A model generated the notes under the pieces. It was not told the origin of the DNA and did no database searches. It saw nothing but the letters and a program-made list of their open reading frames with translations. Positions 41,521 to 49,156 of a stretch of 64,000 nt of DNA are shown piece after piece; position 1 is the first letter of the stretch; each line of letters begins with the position of its first letter. The DNA is taken from contig NZ_FNSU01000003.1 in the NCBI RefSeq assembly GCF_900105325.1, positions 3,423,501 to 3,487,500 of the forward strand, read 5' to 3'. The translations under genes and the position numbers were made by a program. Origin of the DNA: Pseudomonas marginalis. GTDB taxonomy: Bacteria; Pseudomonadota; Gammaproteobacteria; Pseudomonadales; Pseudomonadaceae.

Positions 41521-41559
41521 TTAGCATTTGCTATTGCATAAAAATTTAGCTGTTGCTAA
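41521..41559. promoter_or_regulatory. Left operator pair after cI
   Basis: TTAGC-ATTT-GCTAT (41521-41534) and TTAGC-TGTT-GCTAA (41546-41559), the same half-sites and spacing as the cro-cI operator, 25 bp apart. They lie just before the early plus-strand genes (41599 onward), so the repressor should shut these genes off. Confidence 0.75.
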
Positions 41560-41598
41560 TTTTGCCTCACTCTCACACCACAGAGCGAGGCAATACCC

Positions 41599-41769
41599 AT
41601 GCAAACCGCAACCTTGCACGTACTCCCAACGTGCCCAGAAAGCCGCGTTTTCGAGGTGCGCCGGCTAGCCGTAACCTACGGCTGCGCATTCGCCACCACC
41701 AAACGCAAAGCCACCACTAGCACCAAACCGGCACCGCTCGATCCCAACGATGGCGGGAGGGCTGCCTGA
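41599..41769 (+). CDS. Short early prophage protein
   Basis: 56 residues (MQTATLHVLPTCPESRVFEV...), ending in TGA that overlaps the ATG of the next gene (TGATG). First gene of the early plus-strand operon after the left operators. Basic, Thr/Lys-rich; no domain recognised. Supported by the stop-start overlap. Confidence 0.6.
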   Translation: MQTATLHVLPTCPESRVFEVRRLAVTYGCAFATTKRKATTSTKPAPLDPNDGGRAA

Positions 41770-42587
41770 TGACGTTGCCTATCCAATACGTCTTCGAGAG
41801 CCACGAAGTCCGCGCACTGATGGTCAACGGCGAACCTTGGTTCGTTGCAACTGACGTGCTCAGTGCTCTCCAGCTTGACCGTAAAGCACTCGAACGACTC
41901 GACGTCGATGAAAAGGGAGTGAATTCAATTCACACCCCTGGTGGCAACCAAGAAATGACGGTCATCAACGAACCGGGCCTGTACAGCTTGGTGCTTGGCA
42001 GCCGAAAAGCAGAAGCAAAACGCTTCAAACGCTGGGTAACCCATGACGTACTGCCCTCCCTACGTAAACATGGGGCCTATGTAATGCCCACCGCCAAGCC
42101 GGCCAACGACCCAACAGACGCGCCAATGGCGGCCCATGTCGAGGCCGACCAGATCGTCAGTGCTGGACGTGTGTTTCGCGCCCTATTCACCACCGCGCGC
42201 AGCCTGGGCATGGCCCGCCGCCTAGCCGCCACTCGTGCCAATCAGGCAGCCGAAAGAGCCACTGGGGTAGACCTGGCCGGCGAGCTGGGCGCATCCGACT
42301 GGCTGGAGGGCACAGACCTGCCAGCACCACATCGCAAACACTACGAGCTGCAGCAAAACCTTCGCGCACACCTTGTTGCCAACAACTGGCCGCAAGGCAT
42401 CACCAATCAGCAGGTGATAGAGGCCATGAACCTATCCTTTGACAAGGGTACTCAAATGGCCGTGGGCCACTGCCTACAACTGCTCGGTTACAAGCGCACC
42501 CGTATGGGCAGCACATTGCACAACGCCCCACGCGCTTATGTCTACGTACTCAAAAAACTGGACTTGGCGCAGGAGACAGCAGCATGA
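41769..42587 (+). CDS. Antirepressor with Bro-N domain
   Basis: 272 residues. The N-terminal 105 residues are a BRO-N domain: FESHEVRALMVNGEPWFVATDVLSALQLDRKALERLDVDEKG...INEPGLYSLVLGSRKAEAKRFKRWVTHDVLPSLRKHGAYV. The C-terminal part is helical with GITNQQVIEAMNLSFDKGTQMAVGHCLQLLGYKRTRMGS. Bro-N proteins often disturb CI repression. A separate KilAC-like protein is encoded at 43154-43444. Confidence 0.88.
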   Translation: MTLPIQYVFESHEVRALMVNGEPWFVATDVLSALQLDRKALERLDVDEKGVNSIHTPGGNQEMTVINEPGLYSLVLGSRKAEAKRFKRWVTHDVLPSLRKHGAYVMPTAKPANDPTDAPMAAHVEADQIVSAGRVFRALFTTARSLGMARRLAATRANQAAERATGVDLAGELGASDWLEGTDLPAPHRKHYELQQNLRAHLVANNWPQGITNQQVIEAMNLSFDKGTQMAVGHCLQLLGYKRTRMGSTLHNAPRAYVYVLKKLDLAQETAA

Positions 42588-43144
42588 GCAGACTATCTCT
42601 CAACGCCGCCGCCTATATTCGCCTCCAGGCTCAGGTGCACCTAAGCGGAACCTTCAATCACACCCTGCACACGCGTGATGATCGCCATTCCGTACCGGCC
42701 CAGGTCGAGATCGAGCAATGCACTGCTGGCATCACGGTAATGGTGCGCATCTGCGGAACGCGCAATACCTCAGTCACCCTCGATAAGCACCGCAAAAACA
42801 ACGCCACGCGCGTAGCGAGCTTTATCGAAGGTATCGCCAATGGCCGCAGCCCTACCGGCGTGCCCGACGTAGATGAGCATGAGGCTGTCAGTGATATCGA
42901 AGCCACCCTACGTCTGGCAATCCGACGTGGGCGCGGCATTTACCATCTGATCGCTGACGAACTGGAGCCCTCGATCCAGATCCAGCGCAACCGTCACGGC
43001 GGCAGTACGGCCAAGATCGAGCTCGACAACGCCGGCTGCGTGCTCACCCTGCCCGCCGACAACCAGCGCGCCTACGCAATCTTGGCTGAAAACCTCAACC
43101 AGTTCCTGCAGGGCTACCGCAATAGCCTCGCATCCGCCGCGTGA
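42584..43144 (+). CDS. Hypothetical early prophage protein
   Basis: 186 residues, overlapping the Bro-N gene stop by 4 bp (ATGA). Beta-rich first part and a central acidic stretch (PDVDEHEAVSDIEATLRLAIRRGRGIYHLIADELEPSIQ). No known domain. Likely early regulator or host-takeover protein, in the same operon. Confidence 0.6.
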   Translation: MSRLSLNAAAYIRLQAQVHLSGTFNHTLHTRDDRHSVPAQVEIEQCTAGITVMVRICGTRNTSVTLDKHRKNNATRVASFIEGIANGRSPTGVPDVDEHEAVSDIEATLRLAIRRGRGIYHLIADELEPSIQIQRNRHGGSTAKIELDNAGCVLTLPADNQRAYAILAENLNQFLQGYRNSLASAA

Positions 43145-43153
43145 GGTGCCGCC

Positions 43154-43444
43154 ATGAGCCTCTCCCTCAAGCGCGTAGCCGAACGCCTAGGTCTGGGTCA
43201 CCGCGAGCTGATGCAACGCATGCGCGACAAAGGTCTGCTGGATAAAAAAAATCTGCCAGCTAACCCAGCCGCAACCAAAGACTTCTTGGTCACCCGTGAG
43301 GGCCGCTGGTTTCACGAGAAGTACGGCATGCAATACCAGCGCACCACGCGCGTGACCGATATCGGCATCTCCTGGCTGGCCAAGCAAATTGGTATTGAGC
43401 GCCCAGCCCCACCCGCCGTGCCCGACCCGCGAGAAGTCGCGTAA
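43154..43444 (+). CDS. KilAC-like (ANT) antirepressor-type protein
   Basis: 96 residues. LSLKRVAERLGLGHRELMQRMRDKGLLDKK...REGRWFHEKYGMQYQRTTRVTDIGISWLAKQIG closely follows the ANT/KilAC C-terminal domain usually fused behind Bro-N. Here it stands alone, two genes after the Bro-N protein. Stop-start overlap (TAATG) with the next gene. Confidence 0.8.
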   Translation: MSLSLKRVAERLGLGHRELMQRMRDKGLLDKKNLPANPAATKDFLVTREGRWFHEKYGMQYQRTTRVTDIGISWLAKQIGIERPAPPAVPDPREVA

Positions 43445-43626
43445 TGAGACAGCCCGAAGCATGGCCGCGCCAGTACGCCCGCCAGATCACGGCGATGCGA
43501 ACCCGTGAGGAACGCATCGCCGCGCTGGCAGAAGTACCGGAGCACCTACGCGAGCTGGTGCGCACTCACGTCGAGATCGCCTGGAACCACCCCCGAGGTA
43601 ACACATATGGACCGCAAACTGATTGA
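43444..43626 (+). CDS. Short hypothetical early prophage protein
   Basis: 60 residues (MRQPEAWPRQYARQITAMRTREERIAALAEVPEHLRELVRTHVEIAW...). Helical and basic; several Pseudomonas phages encode short proteins of this composition at this place. The start overlaps the KilAC-like stop and its end overlaps the next start by 20 bp. No function known. Confidence 0.6.
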   Translation: MRQPEAWPRQYARQITAMRTREERIAALAEVPEHLRELVRTHVEIAWNHPRGNTYGPQTD

Positions 43627-44074
43627 CACCCTACTGATCGAGCTGCTGAACCTGCCCGAAGAACGCCGTACCCCTGAGAAAATTCTGGCCAACCTGACAT
43701 TAGCGGCCACCGCCGCCGACGTTTCCCTCACCATCACTGGCGCACCACTGCAAATCGAGCACCTACAACTGGCGGCTGCTCTCGACCAGCTCGTCATCGA
43801 TCTCGGCCCCAACTACCGTGCTCGCGCCATGCTGCGCCTTGGCTACGGCATTGAGGGAGTTGAACTAGGTGCCGTGCTCGAACCACTCGACAGCACCTCC
43901 CCACTGCCGCGTTTCGTGGCCTTTGGTAGCACAGCACGCACAGCGCTGGCAGCCATCAACCGCGACATTCGAGAAAGCCACCAACCTCATACCAAAGCAG
44001 CGCCGCAACGTAAAACCGGAAAATTGACGCTCGGCAGTCTCCAAGCGCAAGTAGATAAGGCCAACGCAGCATGA
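43607..44074 (+). CDS. Hypothetical early prophage protein
   Basis: 155 residues from the ATG at 43607, which has GAGGT 7 nt upstream; reading in this frame is open further upstream but without a site. Helical first half (MDRKLIDTLLIELLNLPEERRTPEKILANLT), then a basic tail (KAAPQRKTGKLTLGSLQAQVDKANAA). Overlaps the next gene by 4 bp (ATGA). No known domain. Confidence 0.62.
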   Translation: MDRKLIDTLLIELLNLPEERRTPEKILANLTLAATAADVSLTITGAPLQIEHLQLAAALDQLVIDLGPNYRARAMLRLGYGIEGVELGAVLEPLDSTSPLPRFVAFGSTARTALAAINRDIRESHQPHTKAAPQRKTGKLTLGSLQAQVDKANAA

Positions 44075-44406
44075 CGGCCTCCGTACAGCGCGAACTGCGC
44101 CTGCCGAAAGCGCCCAGAAGTCAAACGGTTGAGCTGCTGTACCGAATTTTTGGGGATCTGCTCGTCCCCTTCGAACAGGTACGCGAACGCTATTTCAGCA
44201 ATCTCAACCAGGACAACTTCACTCGCGCACTAACGAGTGGCCGTGTGGCGCTACCCATCACCACCCTGGATACCAGCGCCAAGCGTTCCCGCTTCATCGA
44301 CATCCGCCATCTGGCCATCTTCATTGATACACAGGCGGATGCCGCAGACGAGGAGATGGCAAACACTCAATCTCACACGTTAACCGATACGCCCAACAAC
44401 AGCTAA
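44071..44406 (+). CDS. PrtN-like (pyocin activator) protein
   Basis: 111 residues. ELLYRIFGDLLVPFEQVRERYFSNLNQDNFTRALTSGRVALPITTLDTSAKRSRFIDIRHLAIFID follows the PrtN family pattern (pyocin transcription activator). PrtN turns on pyocin genes after RecA-dependent loss of PrtR in P. aeruginosa. Here it is carried by a prophage in the early operon, so it might activate phage genes or a resident tailocin. Which of these it does cannot be read from the sequence. Confidence 0.8.
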   Translation: MTASVQRELRLPKAPRSQTVELLYRIFGDLLVPFEQVRERYFSNLNQDNFTRALTSGRVALPITTLDTSAKRSRFIDIRHLAIFIDTQADAADEEMANTQSHTLTDTPNNS

Positions 44407-44463
44407 ACCACCGCAACCGCTGCACCACCAGCCAAGCGGAACACAATAGTAGGAGCAAACCAC

Positions 44464-44862
44464 ATGACAGCATTTGAAGTTCTCGCATTGATCAGTTTCG
44501 TGATTGCACTCGCCATTCTGTACTGGGTCGGGTATCGAGGAGGATTAAAGGATGGCTGGAGCGAAGGCTACGACGACGGCCACGGCAGGGGCTATATCGA
44601 GGGCATTGAGGAGGGCGAGTCGTCGAGTGCTACCGCTCTTGAAAAGGCCACGCGCCGATGCGAACGCCTGGAACTGATTTTGATCAGGGAACCCCAGGAC
44701 CGTCAGATCCTTCTGGCCATAGCGGGAAAACTCAAACTCGCCGCCGATTTCTTCCACGCAATCAAATCGGAAGGCCATGCAACTCAAGCACTGGTTTTGC
44801 GCGACCACGCTTTGAGCATGGCCGAAGAGTTGGGCTCCTTTCACCAGGAGGATCCAGCATGA
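44464..44862 (+). CDS. Membrane-anchored early phage protein
   Basis: 132 residues with one N-terminal TM segment (FEVLALISFVIALAILYWVGY) followed by a Gly/Tyr-rich stretch GYRGGLKDGWSEGYDDGHGRGYIEGIEEG and a soluble helix. The cytoplasmic part may be a tether. Overlaps the next gene by 4 bp. AGGAG ribosome site. No known family. Confidence 0.68.
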   Translation: MTAFEVLALISFVIALAILYWVGYRGGLKDGWSEGYDDGHGRGYIEGIEEGESSSATALEKATRRCERLELILIREPQDRQILLAIAGKLKLAADFFHAIKSEGHATQALVLRDHALSMAEELGSFHQEDPA

Positions 44863-45080
44863 GCCGCCCAATCCCAATGCTGCGTCTGACGCCCCAGGCT
44901 GCCGGAACACTGCAACAGCAGTACACCAAGGCCATGAAGGAACTGAGCGCAGTGACTCGCCATAACAAAGAGTTCGACCGGCAGTTGAAATCGCTGATCG
45001 GTTACGACGCCCTGCGTGAATTGCACAAGGCAACTGACAACGCTCTGCTGCTGACCGACCTCGTGAAGGAGGCCGCATGA
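44859..45080 (+). CDS. Hypothetical coiled-coil phage protein
   Basis: 73 residues from the ATG at 44859, overlapping the previous stop (ATGA) and the next start (ATGA). MLRLTPQAAGTLQQQYTKAMKELSAVTRHNKEFDRQLKSLIGYDALRELHKATDNALLL is a helical coiled-coil pattern. No known function. Confidence 0.65.
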   Translation: MSRPIPMLRLTPQAAGTLQQQYTKAMKELSAVTRHNKEFDRQLKSLIGYDALRELHKATDNALLLTDLVKEAA

Positions 45081-45619
45081 ACTGGATCCTCACCCACACC
45101 GGCAAACGTTTTGACCTGTTCGAACCTGACGCCGACATGATCGATCCCCGGGACATCTCCCACTCACTGGCACACCTCTGCCGCTTCAACGGGCATACCC
45201 GCGAGTTCTACAGCGTGGCGCAACACAGTTGCATCGTCGCCGAGCTGGTGCCGGAAGAACACAAGCTAGCTGCCTTGCTCCATGACGCGCCAGAGGCATA
45301 CCTGGGCGACATGACCAAGCCACTTAAGCAGTGGATACATGCATACCAGGACTTTGAAGACTGGATATGGCAACGCGTGTGCCAGCGCTTCGACATCGCT
45401 GCCGAACTTCCTGCGTGCGTCCACCAGGCCGACTTGATTGCGCTGGCCACCGAACGCCGCGACCTCATGCCAACCGATCCGGCTATCTGGGATTGCTTGG
45501 TCGGCATACAACCCATGGCTGAAACCATCCGTCCATGGCCAGCCGCAGAAGCCCGACTCGCCTATCACCAGCGTCTGATGGACCAACTCGCTATCGAACA
45601 TCGGAGGAAAGCGGCATGA
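45077..45619 (+). CDS. HD-domain phosphohydrolase
   Basis: 180 residues with the HD metal site H..HD..D: FYSVAQHSCIVAELVP, LAALLHDAPEAYLGDM (HD pair), then HQADLIALATERRDL. This is the YfbR/5'-deoxynucleotidase-like HD fold common in phage and plasmid genomes, where it can lower nucleotide pools or cleave other nucleotides. In the early operon with ATGA overlaps on both sides. Substrate unknown. Confidence 0.85.
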   Translation: MNWILTHTGKRFDLFEPDADMIDPRDISHSLAHLCRFNGHTREFYSVAQHSCIVAELVPEEHKLAALLHDAPEAYLGDMTKPLKQWIHAYQDFEDWIWQRVCQRFDIAAELPACVHQADLIALATERRDLMPTDPAIWDCLVGIQPMAETIRPWPAAEARLAYHQRLMDQLAIEHRRKAA

Positions 45620-45903
45620 AAAACCAACAGGAAAACATCAGCGCTGGTGCCGCTTTGCTCCGCAGCACCAGTGGTGTCGACACGCCAGTAACAAACAGTC
45701 TCTGCTGCGTAGCAGCAGGCATTACTGCTCCTTCCAGCGCCACTACCGAGGCACGTATACCCCACGAAAAGCTGCGCAGGGCAGCGGTCAGTGATGCAAC
45801 GCTTACCGCTTCGGGCCACCCGCCCGCGCAGCCTTTTATGGGGTATACGCACGTTTCAGAACTTTTAGATTGCAATGCCACGCGGTTACCCGTGGAGCGA
45901 TGA
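45616..45903 (+). CDS. Hypothetical early prophage protein
   Basis: 95 residues, start overlapping the HD gene stop (ATGA). Ser/Ala/Thr-rich, without TM or recognised domain (MKNQQENISAGAALLRSTSG...). The part around PPAQPFMGYTHVSELLDC could be a peptide-type motif. Evidence of coding is the overlap with both neighbours; function unknown. Confidence 0.5.
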   Translation: MKNQQENISAGAALLRSTSGVDTPVTNSLCCVAAGITAPSSATTEARIPHEKLRRAAVSDATLTASGHPPAQPFMGYTHVSELLDCNATRLPVER

Positions 45904-46184
45904 GGCTTATGCGCTACGTGACCATCAGGAAGTTCGCCAGCGAGTCTGGCTACACAGAAGACGCAATTCGCTCAAAAATCCGCGATGGGATCTGGCGGCT
46001 CGGTGAAATTTGGACCAGGGCGCCGGATGGCCGGACGCTGATTGACGTGGAGGGGTATGAATCATGGGTAGAGGTGGGCGGGGAGTTCGGGCAGTCTCCG
46101 ATTCGAGTATCGAAATCACGTTCATGTATCGGGGCATCAGGTGCCGCGAGCGGATCACGCTCAAGCCCACCGCCACTAACCTGA
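45900..46184 (+). CDS. Excisionase-like small DNA-binding protein
   Basis: 94 residues from the ATG at 45900, overlapping the previous stop (ATGA); a second ATG at 45909 is an alternative. VTIRKFASESGYTEDAIRSKIRDGIWRLGEIWTRAPDGRTLIDVEGYESWV is a winged-helix MerR/Xis-like signature found in phage excisionases. It overlaps the start of the integrase gene by 121 bp, a coupling seen in several phages. It should bind att DNA and bias the integrase toward excision. Confidence 0.75.
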   Translation: MRLMRYVTIRKFASESGYTEDAIRSKIRDGIWRLGEIWTRAPDGRTLIDVEGYESWVEVGGEFGQSPIRVSKSRSCIGASGAASGSRSSPPPLT

Positions 46185-47254
46185 AGAAAGCCGAGCAACA
46201 TAAGGCTGCGATCGAACATGCGATATCGATTGGCACCTTCGACTACTCGGTGACATTTCCAAGATCGGCCCGCGCGGCAAAGTTTGCACCTGAGGCTTCA
46301 AGAGAGACGGTAAGTGGTTTCTTGACTAGGTGGCTTAATGCTAAGGAAAAGCACGTCGCCAGCAGCACCTTCGACGGCTACCGAAAGCTAGTCACCTTGC
46401 GTTTGATACCAGCTCTGGGTGACACAATGCTTGTGGACTTAAAGCGAAAGGCCGTTCGAGACTGGCTCGACTCACTCGAAGTCAGCAACAAAACGCTTAG
46501 CAATATCCAGAGCTGCCTGCGATCGGCGCTATCCGATGCGGTTGAAGAAGAGCTGATAGAACTGAACCCGTTGGCAGGCTGGACTTACTCACGCAAGGCG
46601 GGGCCGCCAAAAGAAGATGACATTGATCCTTTCAATCCAGACGAACAGCAAAAAATCCTGAGCGTACTCTCCGGCCAGGCTCGTAATATGATTCAGTTCG
46701 CTCTGTGGACAGGGCTGCGTACAAGCGAGTTGGTAGCATTAGATTGGGGCGATATTGACTGGCAGCGCGAAGAAATCATGGTTAGCCGCGCGATAACTCA
46801 GGCCAGCAAGGGAAAAGCAGAAACTACAAAGACCGCCGCCGGACGCCGAAGCGTGAAGCTCCTCAGGCCTGCGCTCGAAGCGTTGAATGCTCAGAAAACG
46901 CACACGTTTTTAGCAAATGCAGAGGTATTCCAAAACCCGCGCACGTTGAAGCGGTGGGCGGGCGATGGACCGATTCGTAAGACCGTGTGGGTGCCGGCGA
47001 TGACGAAGTCTGATGTCCGTTACCGCCGCCCCTATCAGACCCGCCACACCTTCGCCTCAATGATGCTATCTGCAGGTGAGCACCCTATGTGGGTTGCTAA
47101 ACAGATGGGCCACACCGACTGGACTATGATTGCCAGGGTGTATGGCAGGTGGATGCCGTCCGCAGACCTTGCCGCAGGAAGCAAAGCCGAACTGTTGTGG
47201 AGTGGCGCTGAAGATCTACTGAGGTTGACGATTGTGAAAAATGAGATAAGTTAA
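46064..47254 (+). CDS. Tyrosine integrase, ssrA-targeting
   Basis: 396 residues. N-terminal arm-binding domain (DUF3596-type, GVRAVSDSSIEITFMYRGIRCRERITLKPTATNLKKAEQHKAAIEHAI), core-binding domain at about 82-175, catalytic domain after. Catalytic Arg219 in TGLRTSEL, Arg327/His328 in PYQTRHTF, His350 in MGHTDW, Tyr360 in ARVYGRWM. The usual His of the HxxR box is Tyr324, a substitution known in this integrase group. It lies 1.9 kb from attR and carries out integration at the ssrA 3' end. Confidence 0.94.
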   Translation: MGRGGRGVRAVSDSSIEITFMYRGIRCRERITLKPTATNLKKAEQHKAAIEHAISIGTFDYSVTFPRSARAAKFAPEASRETVSGFLTRWLNAKEKHVASSTFDGYRKLVTLRLIPALGDTMLVDLKRKAVRDWLDSLEVSNKTLSNIQSCLRSALSDAVEEELIELNPLAGWTYSRKAGPPKEDDIDPFNPDEQQKILSVLSGQARNMIQFALWTGLRTSELVALDWGDIDWQREEIMVSRAITQASKGKAETTKTAAGRRSVKLLRPALEALNAQKTHTFLANAEVFQNPRTLKRWAGDGPIRKTVWVPAMTKSDVRYRRPYQTRHTFASMMLSAGEHPMWVAKQMGHTDWTMIARVYGRWMPSADLAAGSKAELLWSGAEDLLRLTIVKNEIS

Positions 47255-47319
47255 GTGTCCGAACATGGCGATCCCGAAAAGATTGTCTACTGCAATGAAA
47301 CTGCATAAAGAGCCTTTCA

Positions 47320-47802
47320 ATGAACTATTCAAAATTTTTTCACACTGAATACGATGAACAATCTCCCATCGGAAAAATCGGTCGAGGCGCCCACTACTCA
47401 GTGTTAAGCACTTTGCAGCAGCGTGACGAGCATCTTAACTTCATGAGCGAATCCAAAATCCAGCGAATTGGATTAATTTGGGATGAAGATCATGATGATC
47501 GAATAATAGAAGTTTTGGAGCGCGCGCTAGTTAAGGGTATCCTCTCTCCGGTACGATTCATTGGCGAGCGGAAGGGCGGCGTAACGATTATTGTTGACAA
47601 AAATAATGCACAAGCTAGGCACCCCGCTTTCCGGCAAACATGGGAAAGCATTTGCAATAGCGTTGATTCTGACTCTTGGGCGTTTAGTATAGAAACAATA
47701 GAAAACGATACAGGTATGATTATTCAAACGTCGAATGATCAAATCAAAACATACCTAACCAACATAGACAACCTGTGGTCTATTGGCCTGTTTGACTATT
47801 AA
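47320..47802 (+). CDS. Orphan cargo protein next to the integrase
   Basis: 160 residues, AT-rich. GRGAHYSVLSTLQQRDEHLNFMSESKIQRIGLIWDEDHDDRIIEVLERALVKGILSPVRFIGERKGGVTIIVD... shows a mixed alpha/beta soluble protein without TM or signal peptide. Located just after the integrase, where accessory genes are usual, and convergent with the Panacea pair. No domain recognised. Confidence 0.65.
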   Translation: MNYSKFFHTEYDEQSPIGKIGRGAHYSVLSTLQQRDEHLNFMSESKIQRIGLIWDEDHDDRIIEVLERALVKGILSPVRFIGERKGGVTIIVDKNNAQARHPAFRQTWESICNSVDSDSWAFSIETIENDTGMIIQTSNDQIKTYLTNIDNLWSIGLFDY

Positions 47803-47825
47803 CTAATCTTACACACACCAGAGAG

Positions 47826-47846
47826 CCCGGCCTTAACCGCCGGGTT
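47826..47846. terminator. Terminator between cargo gene and two-TM gene
   Basis: CCCGGC (47826-47831) / GCCGGG (47839-47844) with a 7-nt loop and TTTCTT after it; overlaps the 3' end of the two-TM gene. Confidence 0.55.
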
Positions 47847-48396
47847 TCTTCTCTGCTTTTGGCTCAACTTTAACTTCCTGCTTAGGTTTACCATAAAGCC
47901 AGTAAGCAGCTATGCCATACAACCCCAACACTGTCGCCGTGGTAGAAGTAATAAAAGCAATAACGACAGTATCAGAAAGCTTAAATGGTATATATTTATA
48001 GCCATCATAAAGCGGCGTAAACCACTGTCCAAACCCCTGTAGTAGGACTACCGCCAATATAACGAAGATCCACACAAGCGCGAGTCCGAGGAGGAATCGC
48101 GAATGAGACATCCGCATTCCATGAATGTCATCATCATGCTTTCGCTTCTGAGCCTGGTCTTCGTTATTAACAAACGCTTGGACTTCGCCAGCGATGATGG
48201 GATCAAGCAATGGAGATTGGGACGCGGTAGAAGACGGCAAAAATTCGCTTTTAGCTTGATCTTCGTTTTCTGTAAAAGCTCGAATTTCAGCAGCTACATC
48301 TGCATCCAGAAGAGGCGATTTTGATCCGGTAGAAGGGGGCTGAAATTCGCTTGGTGGTACTTCCGGCGAATTCCCGCCCTTATCATCAGAACTCAT
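47833..48396 (-). CDS. Two-TM membrane protein, putative Panacea-controlled toxin
   Basis: 187 residues. N-terminal cytoplasmic part (1-95) contains a tandem 34-residue repeat (SPLLDADVAAEIRAFTENEDQA near 27-48 and SPLLDPIIAGEVQAFVNNEDQA near 61-82). Two TM helices follow at about 101-120 and 142-167, then a Lys/Glu-rich tail. Its ATG overlaps the stop of the Panacea antitoxin gene (ATGA). TM effectors are known partners of Panacea antitoxins, so it is probably the toxin; a membrane-depolarising action is an inference. Confidence 0.7.
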   Translation of the reverse strand: MSSDDKGGNSPEVPPSEFQPPSTGSKSPLLDADVAAEIRAFTENEDQAKSEFLPSSTASQSPLLDPIIAGEVQAFVNNEDQAQKRKHDDDIHGMRMSHSRFLLGLALVWIFVILAVVLLQGFGQWFTPLYDGYKYIPFKLSDTVVIAFITSTTATVLGLYGIAAYWLYGKPKQEVKVEPKAEKKPGG

Positions 48397-48863
48397 AGCA
48401 TGGAGTGAGTAGGCTGAGCCAGAATCCAGCGATAAAATCCTTCGATCATATCGTTGGATATTACTGCATTTTGACCTTGATTACTCCACGTCACGCTCCA
48501 GGGTGTACCTGGCTTATGAGTGGCAGCCGACAATGTCACGCCGTCTGCTCGACCATAGATACTAGCCACTTCCCTCATCACTGCACGCTCTGATGGATCG
48601 AAGTTTTCCACCGGAGCTGAAGGAACATGCGTGACTGGGGAGGAGCGAAAATCCCTAACCGCCTGATAAACACTGCGTACTACTGGGCCATATTGCCAAG
48701 CCTGTACAGGCTCGCTTATCAACGGAACGCCATGCTTTGCCAGCATGTATCCGTGCGCAATATAAACAAGCTTCAGTAGCTGCATAGGCGTTACAGCAGG
48801 ATCCCCAACCTCGCGGCACTCGTTAAGGATTTGCTGGGCAACTGCACGCGCATCTCTACTCAT
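48393..48863 (-). CDS. Panacea-domain (SocA-like) antitoxin
   Basis: 156 residues from the ATG at 48863 with AGGAGG 8 nt upstream. DARAVAQQILNEC...VTPMQLLKLVYIAHGYMLAKHGVPLISEPVQAWQYGPVVRSVYQAVRDF...YGRADGVTLSAATHKPGTPWSVTW is the SocA/Panacea (DUF4065) signature. Panacea proteins neutralise many different toxins by direct binding. It is first in the operon, followed without gap by the two-TM protein. Located at the right prophage edge beside attR, a common site for phage-defence cargo. Confidence 0.88.
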   Translation of the reverse strand: MSRDARAVAQQILNECREVGDPAVTPMQLLKLVYIAHGYMLAKHGVPLISEPVQAWQYGPVVRSVYQAVRDFRSSPVTHVPSAPVENFDPSERAVMREVASIYGRADGVTLSAATHKPGTPWSVTWSNQGQNAVISNDMIEGFYRWILAQPTHSML

Positions 48864-49120
48864 CGTTTTGCCCTCCTTGTTAACCAATACATATCAAAAT
48901 GAGGCGCGAGTCTGCCGAAGTCAAGAGCGAATGTCAATTTTTCCTTGACACCACCGGCATGGCTCGTTCCTGTGCAAATCATAACAAAAACTGTATATTC
49001 AGACAGTACTTTTTTCGGCCGAGCGGCGAGTTGAAATGGCTACTTGTGACGACCGAGCTCCGAATGACAGCAAAAAGACAGCCTTAACGCTGAAAGCCTT
49101 ATAAAACAAGATTCAGATGC

Positions 49121-49145
49121 GGGTTCAAATCCCCCCGGCCCACCA
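49121..49145. other. Prophage attachment site attR
   Basis: GGGTTCAAATCCCCCCGGC (49121-49139) followed by CCACCA, the remnant of the original ssrA 3' end. It differs from the left copy by one missing T after the core. Confidence 0.9.
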
Positions 49146-49156
49146 TTTCATCATCT

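Larger units (their letters stand above)
9420..49145. mobile_element. Complete SfV-like prophage (HK97-type head, Mu-type contractile tail)
   Basis: About 39.7 kb bounded by the 19-bp ssrA direct repeat. The contents are a tyrosine integrase and excisionase-like gene near the right end, an immunity region (40062-41560), early plus-strand genes (41599-46184), replication genes (37122-40061), a Q-like antiterminator, and an unbroken late block on the minus strand from holin and terminase to lysis genes (36258-11774). AT-rich cargo sits at both ends. All structural modules expected of an active temperate myovirus are present and none is visibly frameshifted. Confidence 0.93.
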
